Positions 38,527 through 50,862 of a stretch of 64,000 nt of DNA are shown piece by piece; the first letter of the stretch is position 1; each line of letters starts with the position of its first letter. The notes under the pieces were generated by a model. That model did not search any database. It was not told the DNA's origin and saw only the letters and a list, made by a program, of their open reading frames with translations. The DNA is taken from positions 248,001 to 312,000 of the forward strand of contig NOWV01000077.1 in assembly GCA_003344405.1 (NCBI GenBank), in the 5' to 3' direction. Source of the stretch: Trichoplax sp. H2 (taxonomy: Eukaryota > Placozoa > Uniplacotomia > Trichoplacea). Made by a program: the position numbers and the translations under genes.

Positions 38527-40902
38527 CATAGTTACTATAGCTACTTTGCTTTTCACGGTTTCCATTCCTTTACTCATCGGAGTCTCATCCTCTCAACATT
38601 GAATTACAGTCTTTCATTTGTATCAGGGACTGCAAACGTTCAAAATTTTGGGGGCACTAATTTGCATGCAGTACTGTATGCAGTAGCGTTATTATTGCTA
38701 CTACTGTGACATGACACGTAAGTTACAGATGAGAAGGGGTGAAAGAAAGCTAGCGATCATTATGTGAGTAATCACGTACAGTACTCATATAATACCAGCG
38801 TGACAATAAAGAGAAAACGATTTAGTAGTGTATGTCATAATCGAATTAATAATTATAATTATCGACAATATGGTTACAACATTCTCCTTGCTACACAGTC
38901 CTGTACACTGGGCTACTAGCTGCATTTACAGTACTGTAATTTAGTAATCCATAACTGTCCATACTGTATTGAATATACGATACAGCTGCAGTGTACTCAC
39001 TACATATGACAGTATCGTCCCTTCTGACCTTAATCGTAGAATCTGTACGATATTGACAAGATTCTATGTTAGAAACAGGTAATGTATAAATCGTTTAATG
39101 CCAAAAAACGAAGGAACATTCAATTGCAATAATACAGTAGGTTAATGACCTTCAAGGGATTACTTGGATTGATCCCGTAAAGATCCAGCAGCAATAAAAT
39201 GACGTTGACCGATGTCAAGACAAATGCAAGTCAAAACACCTCCAAATCTTCCCTGAAATTAAACATTTAAAAGCTAATAAATTGGATGATACATCGTTGT
39301 AAATAACTTATACTGAAGATAATTGACTGACTGTGGCTATCATCGATAGTACACGAATATGCAACGCAAACTACGAGCACATGGATTTTACAGAGTGCTC
39401 GAATCCTGCATTCTTTACTGATACTTTTGATTTCGGGCGTCTTCGCTTGAAAATTTAGTATCTTCTGTATGTGGTGTTACCATGCACGTTATTGCTTATT
39501 TCATTAATAGAATAAAATGATGAACTATTTAAGCCACAGTTTATTGCTAGGACGGCAATTAGACACTCGATAATGAGCTACAGTGCCATAGCTCAGTTGT
39601 TAATGTTGTAATTTTTTATTCATCCTTTTATTTTCTCCGAAATACTTTGAGTTGGTCTAACAATTTGTAAAGATAATAAATGTGCAAGTCTACCGGACTA
39701 TAAATTGACCAATGCGATAAACCCTTCGCCTTTTTAAGTCATCTATCTGTGAATTTCAGCCAGTCAATCAATTTCACTAGATAGGTCCTATACATCATGC
39801 TTACCGACATGTAATATAGTGCTAATACGAGTATTAATAGGGTCTATAAGAATACAAAAGGTTACCCTGTTAACTGAAATATGCTGCAGAATACATTAAG
39901 CATCGCATTGTTCACAGTTCAAGTAGACAAGTATGCAGCACTTTAAGGAATTCATCTTTTCTTAAGCGGATATATATCAAAAATATTATGAAAGTAAAGA
40001 CACATACGACGAACGGCAATTAAGGTCTTGCAGTGATTGAGTAAAGGGTATAAACATATAAACCATACTATAGATATTGTATCGTAAAAGATGACAGATA
40101 TTCGCTAGGTGTCGTACTATTTTATAAAATAGCTACTAAGGCACAATTATCACTCTACGTATTATTCCTTAATAGTCTTCTACTATGTAATATGTAGACA
40201 GTTGCACATAGGTTGAAAGCATATTTATTCGTAATGATTTGAGGTTATCTATAAAATGAGATCAATTAGTAACTACGTCTACAACACATACAGTATACTA
40301 GTATACTATATACCTTACCGGTCAGTCACGAACAATACACCAAATTGGAATCATGAACTACGAATACCGCCAGTATGAGTTCTCCTCAAACTATAAGGAC
40401 AACGAACTAAATCAAGTTGAACAATTTACGATATACAGCAATCAATAGATGGAGTATAGTAAACACAACGATACCGTGAATACATATTGAATGTGCAATG
40501 TAGCATATTGCATCTTGATGCAAAAGTTCGCCATATGCGTACGAAAAGTTAAAATGTATTGGCAAGATACAGTTTTAGGTAGGAAGGCAATAGGTTGCAG
40601 GCAAGCAGTTAATGCTTCATACTTTATCGTAAAACGCATTACTAAATATTTTATGCATTTACAGCTAGCTATTGGGCTAAATTGCTTTGTTATTCGGGTC
40701 ATAGACAACAAAACGCGAACTTTGCTTACACTGTACATTGAATATAAGCTCTTCATGACGCATTCGCTATATGACATAGCACATCTGCGGGATTCATTAT
40801 GTATAGTTAGCAGTAACTCCAACTTGTAAGGATTCTAACCGTACCATCACTAATCTACAATTATAGCACATTTAAATTAACAACTTATCAGGGGAATGTA
40901 CT
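38527..40902. other. Gene-poor region between the tRNA and the U2AF1 3' end
   Basis: Mostly AT-rich with scattered TACAGTA motifs. It includes overlapping chance frames on both strands at about 40442-40829 and one possible terminal exon on the minus strand at 39160-39252, described separately. No complete gene is seen. Confidence 0.4.
39160..39252 (-). other. Possible last exon of an unidentified gene
   Basis: After acceptor TTTCAG the frame reads GRFGGVLTCICLDIG, QRHFIAAGSLRDQSK and stops. The block looks like one strand-loop-strand of a WD-type repeat, but that is only an impression. A second open stretch, 39375-39464 on the same strand, starts after CATACAG with KILNFQAKTPEIKSISKEC and could be the preceding exon through a GTAGTT donor. 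I find no start or further exons, so it may be a decayed gene fragment. Confidence 0.25.
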
Positions 40903-43900
40903 CTATTCGTAGTCTCTATCTCTTTCGCGACGACGATGTCTGTCCCTATCGCGATCCCTATTTCTTTCTCGGTCACGATCTACCGGGACATCTCTATCTT
41001 CTTCTCTTGCATTTTTAAGATGGGTCGGCGATCGTGAACTGCAATTACAAGAAGTATCATCTTATAAGTCAAGAAGTCTTATAGTATTTTATGCTGCATG
41101 AGTATAGCAAACAATATTCCGGAAAAGGATAATTATATAGTAGGTCTCAAATTTTTAAAGCCAATTAAAAACAATTCGAAGGCTATATCAATTATACCTG
41201 GTGATATGTCTATGGCCATACAATTTTTTTCTAAAACATCAGAAATTGCATTAGATTGTGCCAAAACTTACGTTCAAAAATATATTAGTACGTACTGTAT
41301 ATATAGAATGTTGACGATTGCAGATCGTATTTACCTTAAACTACGCGATATCGGCTTTAAATGCATAAAATTACAGAATCCCCCACGAGTACATTCCCTA
41401 CGAAAATGTAACAACAAAAAAATGGATACTATATTATGCTCGGCAGATTTTTGGATCGACGGCATTTACATCATGTAACGCAAATGACAATTTACCCCAT
41501 CTCATATTGTCTACAACAGGCTTCCCTGAAAGATTAAACATGTATCATCTCGGTGAGAATGAATCAAATATAAAATCACTCAGTGAACAATAATACCTGA
41601 AATCCGTTACTGGTGATAGCTCAGCAAAGATAGGATTACCTGGTAGATATATGCACATAAATCACGAACATTTACTGCTTATGCAATTAAATTAAAATTG
41701 TTGCTATTTCAAATTTAGTGAATTAAAGAAACCCACCATTGAACCATCGATTGTTCAAACTATTGACAGCTGCGCTCGCATGTTCTTCAGATCGAAACTA
41801 TAAAAAAGTTTAGAAGAGGTCTTGAGGCGACATCACAATGCTACAATCAGTTTCAATCAAGTAGATACAGTACTCTAGAAAGACCTACCTTAACGTATAC
41901 ATTTCCAACAAGATGGTCTCCAAGATTGTCACAGACGTTCATTTCTTCGATTTCTCCATACTAAATATCGTATTTAAATCAAATTACAAGCGAATTTTAG
42001 ATCTTAATTCCGGATGTCAGACAAAGGGTTAAATCATAGCTGCATAATACTATCGTAACAGATAAGTTTGCTATCTGAACGTAACGTAATGCAACAACAA
42101 GTATTTTGCTCTGACCTTTTCTTCCAGTTCGACGAAAATATCCTAAACATTTTGAAGGCAAGGAGATAGAACTTGTTTATTTCCATCACGACATAGTAAA
42201 CATTGTTAACGTCTTTACTCACCTCATAATAATGATCGAAATGCTTTTGAGCATCTTCATCTGACATATTCGACTCTGTTAAAAGAACATATAAAATAAT
42301 CAGTGCTAAACATTTGACTAATCGCACGAGCTGGCAATTGTAATCGGTCAACAGTGCCATAGGACAGTCCGCCTTGTGAAATCGCAACAGACTTAATGAA
42401 TAATAATTCCAGAAATGGATTGCATGTTTACAACTATAAGGCGTCATTGGATACGAAGAATACAAATATAGTTCACGAATTTGTAGTTGATAGAAGCCGA
42501 CGAAAGATAAGCAGAGATCTATAGTGCTCTTGGTATAATACAATAAACTAGAAATAAATAATCTGCAGTCAAGGAAGTAATATCTGTCTCAAATGTTTAC
42601 CGTCAACTGTGCTAATATGAGTTTCAAATGCATAATAATACCTTAACAATTTTCTCTACTGGATTAATCTAAAGATTAAAACTCTTGAAAATGAATTACT
42701 CAAACGTAAAGCGTATATTTGGCATAATGAAAGGTAATACAATTACCGCACTAAATTACCTGATCATGTAATCTTGTATAATTAATATACAGTATCTTGC
42801 TTATTAGACAAACAGTAACCGTTCGCTATTAACTTAACAACGTCAAATGTGGTGATATCACTGAGTGTGCAAGTACCATTAACCTATCAATGATACTAAT
42901 TTACGAATTATTTCATAAACTATAATGTAAAAATTCGTTAACAATTTATGAAATTGCAATCCTATTTCATAACAAGCGATGCTGCATCTGATAAGAGTAT
43001 AAATCATGAAGGCAAAAATAAGACTGCAACACGTTCAATAAGGCGAAACCACGTTTTTCTTACGTGCTTTGCGTGTTTTAGGAAAGTTAGCTACAACCCT
43101 CAAAGTTAAATTTTATTAGTATATATAGATTATATATTGATTCGATTCTTAGTTACTATTATAACAATCACGCAAATAATCGTCTTTAGCTTCGTCTAAA
43201 CATGTATAAGCTGTAAAATAAGCAGGTTTAAGTGATGGGTAGCTAAAGAAAGAACAAGGGAAGTTAGTGTCGAAATTGACATCAAATATGCGTATAGTTA
43301 CACTCTGGCAGTACGGCAGATTGCATTCTTAGTCTAAATATAATTTCACTTTGACCCATAGCTTTCGAGCGTAATATGAAGAAAAATAGTAATAGAACCT
43401 AGAGAAAGATATTTTGGACTTTCCCCTATCTGTTATAGGACATATAGCAAAATTATTGAAATTTTAATGTTTACAGAATCCAAGTGTGTACAAAAATAAC
43501 GCGAAATAACGTATTTATGATACTGATGTAGACGATTTCGAACGTAACGATATCACGATATATCAAGCATAGCAAAGAGGGTCGTCTATTACCCACAAGT
43601 GATGGTAGACTTACTGTACGAGCCATCCGCTAACTGAACGGTATGTTGTGGATTTTGAAAGATATTTTGCATAACAATTGTCTAAAATCAATTGAGAAAA
43701 GGCATTACAAATAGGAAGGAAAGATATTAACGATAAGCTACAATGGTTACATGTTATTACTGTAGCACAGCCTGTACGCTGCAATGGCAACTTTATATCA
43801 CGAATTTTAATTTTTGATGCATTAACTATATACCTTAATACGTGCTACATCACCGTATAGAGTAAATACAATTTGAATTGGCTAAATAGCAACTACTTCA

Positions 43901-45751
43901 ATAAGTTGCTTAAATTTAACTTTAATTTATAATGTTAATATCGTAAAATAGTATTACAACCGAACTATAATTTTTAAGCGTAGGAGCGTTCTGCCTTCAC
44001 TCTCGCGAAGGTAAGTATAAATAAACGACACACTTTGGTACTATCGCAAGATGGCTAATTTCAACTGGATTAGCTAATAGTAAGACGAGCACATATTTCT
44101 AAGATAAATTTAGCCGAGTTCATCATTACAGCATAATACAGTATTAAGTTTGATAGATGATAAAACAGATACTGAAAGTTATATTTTTTACCTGACTAAA
44201 CGTAGGTTTATTATGAAGTCTTGAGCATCTTTCTCCGTGGCGACAGGCACCAATTTTAAAATAGAACGAGCAATTTACTCTAAAATAAAGTGAAAAAGCA
44301 TAAGATGGATAGTACCATTTTAAGTTAAGACATACGAGTACAGAAAAATACTGTATTTTACTATAAGCATTATCTCGTACTTGCAATGCATCTATCATCA
44401 CAACTGTTTGATGCCTACTAAACTATCAAGTGTATACTGCATCGCCTGGGTGTAAAAAAAATACTGCAGTAAATCTACTACTGTAGGTATGACATATATA
44501 GTGTAGACGATTAAAGATGAAATTTGAAACCACTATACTGTCAATACTATATAAGCTTAACTAGTAAACTGGCTTCGAACTCTGCTTACTAATGTACACT
44601 ATCTTCATTTCAAGGATCATTAGCTTATCTAAATCCTAATTTACATTACTGTACATGGTATTGTGTTAGAATAGCGAAGCAGCTAATCAACAGTTGCTCA
44701 GGCAAGAGGATACACGGATGAAATTCTGGAATAAGATAATGGATCCGCTTGGAATGCGTACGCTTACGCTTACGCTTATGCTAAATTTTAGAATATTTCA
44801 GCTGAGACCCTAAGATTAAGTACGCTTGCATAGCCGTATATCTATCTATTCGTCTCTAATTCATTGATATGATATAAATCGCATGTACGATCATTCAGAT
44901 GATACATTTTGAGCCTACCAATTTCACAAATGTTTTAGTGTGTACGTGTACAGTATATATATATATATAGACGCGTGTAATTGATCGTATACGTGTACAA
45001 CTATTAGCGAAAAGGAGCGAAAAGAAGTAAGATGTGGAGACAGTAAGAAATTACTTTTGCTACTTATTCCGTCAAGTTACACCATTTCTTGATGATGCCA
45101 GTTTAACAATCTATTGTCTCCTATCAAGACGAATCGACTGTCTAAATTACACCTACACGACTTCTCAAAAGTTCGCTGGCCATTTGAGTACTGTACAGAG
45201 TACAACTGTACATGCTGAGAAGCTTTCTCATCACTACCTGCCCGATCTTCATTATTACTCAAGCATCTACATCAGAATGAGTTTCACTGTGATCGTCCTT
45301 TAACGTGGTTTGTATAGCAATCCGCTGACACTACTGCCTGTGTTTATTAGACTCGAAAAAATAGTATCCTCGATGAATGTGATTGATGACTGCTGTTGGG
45401 AGTCAATTACGCTATCTTCATCGTTTAACTTTGAAAGCTTGGAAGTGATACAGAATCAATTGTCAATTTCCACTTTATACCAGTGATATCTACTTTCGAA
45501 GGCCAATGTATTCATAGTAAAACTTCACAACAACGCAAAATTAAGGATTTTAAAATGGTCAAGGAAATTTCTCAACTATGTCCTGTACGAATCTCCTCTA
45601 CCATTCCGATGGTATTGGGAGTCAAATTTAGCCCATCAGATTGTATTTAAATGCCATTTTCTTGAATTTACGCCAACTATTTTCCCTCTATCTATACATC
45701 TGCTTACTTGTCCTTTTCTGTGCCAAAGATGGAAGCTAAATACTCCGCCAT
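40903..45751 (-). CDS. U2AF1: U2AF1, small subunit of splicing factor U2AF (U2AF35)
   Basis: Binds the AG at the 3' splice site with U2AF65 in spliceosome assembly. Exons: 45708-45751, 44192-44279, 43615-43681, 42223-42275, 42116-42142, 41889-41960, 41737-41797, 41597-41639, 41496-41525, 41335-41397, 40903-41038; total 684 nt, 227 aa (human 240). It starts [15 protein letters not shown]. Zinc finger 1 is [20 protein letters not shown]; the UHM-type RRM includes [17 protein letters not shown] and RWFNG; zinc finger 2 is [20 protein letters not shown]. The residues equivalent to human Ser34 and Gln157 are unchanged. The tail is short and dominated by RD/RE repeats ([20 protein letters not shown]) in place of human RS and poly-Gly. 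Two exons are only 27 and 30 nt. The first intron is 1.4 kb. Confidence 0.96.
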
Positions 45752-46402
45752 GTCTTTGAAAGTTCAGTGAATCAGCAAAGGCTTTCAAAACTGTCTATGA
45801 AAAACGGCACGATGACGATTCACACACCATCTACGCGACCCGTCGCGTTGGAGAAGATCGAAAAGCAGCGGTAAAGTGACAATCTTTACAGCTTTTTGTA
45901 CTGAAATGCTATACCATGACTGTTACTGGACTCCACTGTTACCACTACTGTACTGAACAGTAGAAAGTAAAGTGAAAGATACTGCTTTGGTACAGTACAG
46001 TATACTGTACACTGTACACTGTACACTGTATTCGCTGACATGGCTGAGTCTAGACCTGAGAAAGGTTCGGTTCAATACCTTTATGGTCTCTATGGCTGAC
46101 TCATAACTGTGAAAAATTGGACTCCAAATCCAATACTGTTAAGTCACTGCACTACCGTACAGTGTACAGTACTTACAGTACAGTACTGTGCACTGTAGAC
46201 TACTGTAGTCATCGCTATTGTACTGTACTGTTTGCGCATGATTAACATACTGTACAGTACAGTAGTAATGGTGTACACTCACAGTACTGTACTGTACTGT
46301 ACACTATCATTGAGCGAGCGACTGCAGTAAAAGTACGTCACTACTTGGATGAGTTCAGAAAACTGGACGAGTGATCCGCGGTGAAGGAATTCAAAACTAA
46401 TC
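45752..46402. promoter_or_regulatory. Shared upstream region of divergent U2AF1 and PSENEN
   Basis: Only 651 bp separate the two start codons, so both promoters must lie here or overlap. Its half nearer PSENEN carries a dense TACAGTAC/GTACTGTAC cluster at about 45980-46310. No TATA box or other defined element can be assigned from the sequence. Confidence 0.45.
45980..46310. repeat. Dense TACAGTAC/GTACTGTAC cluster upstream of PSENEN
   Basis: Repeated self-complementary units such as GTACAGTACAGTATACTGTA, TGTACACTGTACACTGTA and TACAGTACAGTACTGTG. Long stretches could fold into hairpins. Confidence 0.7.
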
Positions 46403-48224
46403 ATGAATCTGGAAAAAACTACTGATGAAGAAAAAGTCAACGTCTGTAGACTATATACCAATCCGTTTTCGTTAAAGTTTAAAATGCTATAGGTTCAAGC
46501 ATTAACTGTGTTGCTGTCATGCATCATCGATGGTAGTATGCTGTCGGAGTAAATAAGAATACTACGGTAGTTAGGATTCGTTGATACCGGTACACAAGAT
46601 GAATTTCGTGATTATACAATAGAATTATTATATATCGTAAAAGCCAATCTTTGGACACTGTTTGTAAAAGTGCATTAACAAGTGTAGGGTATAGTTAGAT
46701 ATACTATTACTGTAAGGTAAGGTAGTGTATGGAATTCTAGACGGATGCGTTATCCAATGGTACAGTAGTTGCGAAAGATGTTATGCACTTCGGCCACTAT
46801 ATGATTATGTTATACAGTATGTTGTATGTAATTATTAACTGTTCAATGACGTACTTTGTGTTTACGTTTGAAGCTGTGCAAGTGATGATATATTGTAGAC
46901 ATATACGTTAAAGCTTAAAGGGAAGCTTTTTAGTCTACGCTTAGCGATCAGTATGGCAGTAACGACAGTACTGGAATTAAATTCTCGATTTACGTAGATG
47001 ATGATTACACTAGATTTTATCAAAATTGATCTTGCAGATAAGTTGCATCATACGCGTACGTAGGCAAACCGTAAACGTAAGTAGTACTTACTGTGCAGTA
47101 AGGATGTACTTACGGTACTCTAATGTATGGTGTACTTTACATTATATGTGTCAGTAGTTTACTGGACGTAATCATCTACTGTATACAGTACGCGTATACT
47201 ATATAGATGTACAGTTACTTAGAAGATTAATGGCAACTACTTGCAATGTTGTGTAGCAGTTTCGGATGTAAGAATCGACTTTTAGGAATGTAATCCCTTT
47301 CCAAAGTCGGGTGAAACGTAGTTAAATACTGTTATTAGTCTAGTATGAGTTGACTGGGCACATAAAAATGTCTCTTACAACGCTAAACTTTTCCATGGAA
47401 TATACGTAGTATGGTATTTCATCCTCTGGCTGCAACGAAGAACGTTACTATAACTACATATGCACAGAGTGTAACATAGGCTAAAATTCAACTGAGTTTT
47501 AGTTTACATTATTGAACGCCTTTGCTGCTAAAGTATACATAAATTAATTGCTCTATTTTGGCAATCACTTCTTTACTTCGAGTCATTAGAAGAATTAATA
47601 TATGAGTTTTCCTACGCATACTTAAGAATAAAAGAACAGATACCATAGTCATTCATCTAGATAATGATTATACTTTGATCGCTATTTTTCATAAATTGTG
47701 ATAATGCCTTGCTCATGTTGTCAAGAATCAATAACGATTTGAATGACTTATCTTCACTTTTTGTCTACATTGTTTTCTGCCTTCTTGTTCTTGTTATCGT
47801 GATTACATTATAGGGTTGGATTCTTGTTTCTACCATTTGCATGGGTAATTAATATTGTATGGTTTTATAAATATGCTTTTACAACACCACCTTTCCAAGG
47901 CCAAGCCGAAATTAAAAAGTGTAAGCTGACTACAACAAAACCGGCATATTTCTAAATAGCCTTGCTTCATAGTTAACGCAATAAATTTGAATCCTACTGC
48001 TACTGAGTCTGCACTTAAGGGACATTCTAGTTTATTGAAACTTAGTAAATCATAGACTATAATTTAATTTAATTATTATATTTACAGATGTTATTAGGTC
48101 AGCTATCGGAACTATCATCTTTCTGATCGCGTTCATCATTTGGAATGTTGAATTTCAGCGAAATCGTCAAAGTTGGGGAGCGATTGGAGATACCTTATCT
48201 TTTGTCATACCGAAAGGAGCGTAA
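46403..48224 (+). CDS. PSENEN: PEN-2, gamma-secretase subunit
   Basis: PEN-2 activates presenilin in the gamma-secretase complex. Exons 46403-46464, 47814-47920 and 48088-48224 give 306 nt and 101 aa, the same length as human PEN-2. Exon 1 reads MNLEKTTDEEKVNVCRLY (human starts MNLE, with EEKLNLCRKY). Exon 2 gives VGFLFLPFAWVINIVWFYKY, with the conserved Asn of WxxN, and exon 3 YVIRSAIGTIIFLIAF, then WGAIGDTLSFVIPKGA. DTLSF corresponds to the DYLSF motif needed for presenilin binding and stability, with Tyr replaced by Thr. Three hydrophobic segments fit the family topology. The exon 1 donor (CC then GTTTTC) is weak and was chosen by phase and length; exons 2 and 3 are secure. It diverges from U2AF1. 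Confidence 0.88.
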
Positions 48225-49369
48225 TCCCAATGGGTTAATTTATAATTTTTCCTACTTAATACAGCAATTGATTGAGTTACCAAAATCGAATTCTCATTAT
48301 TTACGCATATCTATGCTAGCGATTTGCTGCAACCTTATTTGTTAATGTCGTATCAACTACGTTACAGTATATAGTACATTCAGCGATCAAGGTATATTTC
48401 ATTATTGCTGACTTGAAAATGATGGTCTGTTTGCCTACAATAACGATATAACAACGATAGAGCTGTAAAAAGATTGACGAATTTTAATCGTTCCATTTAC
48501 TGAACGTACTAGTCTCTCTTTTCGACCACAAAGACTATGCATGATGTTATGTTAAAATTGTTCTGCGTTGTTTCTAATTTTATTGTACATAAATTATTCA
48601 TGTATCGTTTATCAATAACTTGATGTATATGATCCGAATACAAAAGAGTGAATATTAAAAATTGAGCAAGCGTTGAAAATGACATCGTTAATGATTAATG
48701 TGATTGATTAATATGGCGTAAATAGTTCCTTTCATTTTATGAATTCATTAGCGTTCGTTGATCATTCCTTCATAGCAGATGTAAGGTATGACAAATACGT
48801 TCGTTGTAGTCCTGTCATCACTAAAAAAAAATGATATACAATACTTTAACATACTTTTGAAGGAAGGAAAAAATTCACTTCAAGTTCCGAGGATATACTC
48901 GTACATAGCTAATCAATCAATCAATAAATATCCAGCTTACTACACGTGTGTCATCTGCACTGCAAATGACTGCCGTTCTAGTGGTGTTGTACAATTAGTT
49001 TCAATATTATATTATCTACTGTAGTATTCATATTTTGCACACTTGAGAGCGTATGCATTGTGCAACCAATTTACTGTATATGTGATAAGTTGGAGTGGTT
49101 AACCATTGACCGATGTCATTAATGTTGTGCTTGTCCGTATTTTTTTTGAATGATCAACTTAGTACAGTTATATTGTATACTTTCTACAGTATGTATACAT
49201 TACACTAGCACCAACACCTACAGTCCACATGATACCGACTGTACAATGTACATGATGTACATTGCACAGTATCCAAGTACTAAAGCAGAGACTTGTGAAG
49301 AGGAAACCGATTTCCTCTTCAAGGTCCTTACAAATAAGCAAGGTCAAGCTTGTAGCCCGTACTTGATCT

Positions 49370-49785
49370 ACCGTGGTGTACAGTGTACAGTACAGTAGAG
49401 TAGTACAGGACTGTACTGTACACTGTACACTGTACAGTACAGTACAGTCAGCACTCAGCAGTACTATGTTGCACAGTGCATCCTTAGCACTAGTGAGCAG
49501 TCTACAGTACTGTACTGAACATGGCGTTTGAGCGTCTGATCTTGGATTGAACAAAACACTATACCGCTTTGTATGGTACACAAGCACAGTACTGTATGCA
49601 GTTGGCAAAGGCTTTACTGTAGACTGTAGAGTATGTACTGTAAAAGCAAAATGAAACAGTGTTGCTGTGTTTCGTATCGCCTCAGCCCACAATGCAGTGC
49701 AAACGTGCAAACTGTACAGTACACTGTACTGTACTGTAATGGATACCAGTACAGCAGCACAGTACAGTTTGCTGTGCGAGTACAG
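49370..49785. repeat. GTACTGTAC/GTACAGTAC motif cluster
   Basis: Includes ACAGTGTACAGTACAGTAGA, GACTGTACTGTACACTGTAC and TGTACAGTACACTGTACTGT, plus more spaced copies. It is the same palindromic vocabulary as the clusters at 37725 and 45980. Confidence 0.7.
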
Positions 49786-50514
49786 TATATTCAAAGTGAG
49801 GACGGTAAACTAAAGGTCATTTATGAAGTTCGCTTATCCTTCGCATCACCGTTACAACTTGGCAGTCGTGTAGTCGTGTACAATATTGCAGCCCTTCCCT
49901 TGACTTGATTCTTCTGCCTTCACTAAATCATCAACAACGAAGGAGATAAAGCCAACTTGGATCATTCGCTGTGTATAGTTTACTGAATTCCCGACAAATT
50001 GAAGAGCACTTATGTCGATTTAGTTGAACGATACGGACTGGATTGACAGTACCTCATTGGGCCTTGTGCGTATATCAACAAAACTGCGATATGTAAGTAT
50101 CATGCAATCAATCATTTCCTAATTTTGTTTGCAGTATTGTGCTGTACTTGAATGATCGCGTCGAAAATTCACTATGGATGGATATTCTCGTATTTGCCAA
50201 ATCGATACGATCTTGTATCATTGATAGACAGCGCTAGCACTGTACTACTACACCTACCTTGACCGTTCTTCATCCTTGTTGACCGCCGGCCTAAATGTTG
50301 ACTGCATCATCATGCTCGATGTGATGACGTTACTTACTGTATCTAGTAATCTAGTATGATCGATAGTGCTAAGATAGTCAACACTAGTCATGATCTCGTC
50401 GACCGAGTTGTAGGCTATGGTTAACGATAATTAATTTAGCAAATACTTGAACGTGCATCAATGTGTCCAGTGTATGGTGACAGTGCCTATTTTAGCATGC
50501 CACAATGTAGTACT

Positions 50515-50600
50515 TGTTGTACAGTAGACTAAAAGTGTTGCCTACTGTGCTGGATACTGCTCTACACGTACAGTACTGTATAGTACAGTCTACAGTACGT
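50515..50600. repeat. Short TACAGTACTGTA cluster
   Basis: Contains TACAGTACTGTATAGTACAG and TACAGTACGT near 50570-50600, a smaller copy of the same motif type. Confidence 0.5.
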
Positions 50601-50862
50601 GATTGTGTTTTAGCACAACATCAACGGTATACTGTACACTATAATATCGCACCGGTGACGAGATTCGCTGTACTTTATATGTACACAGTATGAACGATCT
50701 TATATATATACAGTAGTATGATATTTACTGGACACTTCCACAGTTTGCATACTGAATCCCTGCACTAATGACATTGCAACATCAACAATTGCTGTTCAAC
50801 AGATCCGATCATCAATTGATAGTATTCCGTTATCGGCTGAATAAAAGCTAAATATATTGGAG

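Larger units (their letters stand above)
48225..50862. other. Gene-poor region with TACTGTAC clusters
   Basis: No exon is recognised. Short frames at 48788-49024 and 49150-49398 (plus) and 49168-49794 (minus) lack family features. The longest, 208 codons on the minus strand, is rich in Val/Tyr/Cys/Thr because it reads through GTACTGTAC repeats. Confidence 0.5.

Noticed and set aside
40442-40829. Overlapping 126- and 112-codon frames on opposite strands
   Set aside because: Both are open over the same bases, hydrophobic and featureless; most likely chance.
41098-41478. 126-codon plus-strand frame inside U2AF1
   Set aside because: It overlaps U2AF1 exon 10 in antisense; the rest lies in an intron. 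No family features.
44756-44781. (ACGCTT)n hexamer run resembling a telomere-type repeat
   Set aside because: Only about three units, within a U2AF1 intron; too short to be an interstitial telomere array.
49168-49794. 208-codon open frame on the minus strand
   Set aside because: It reads through GTACTGTAC repeats, giving biased Val/Tyr/Cys/Thr content with no domain, splice partner or homology that I can see.
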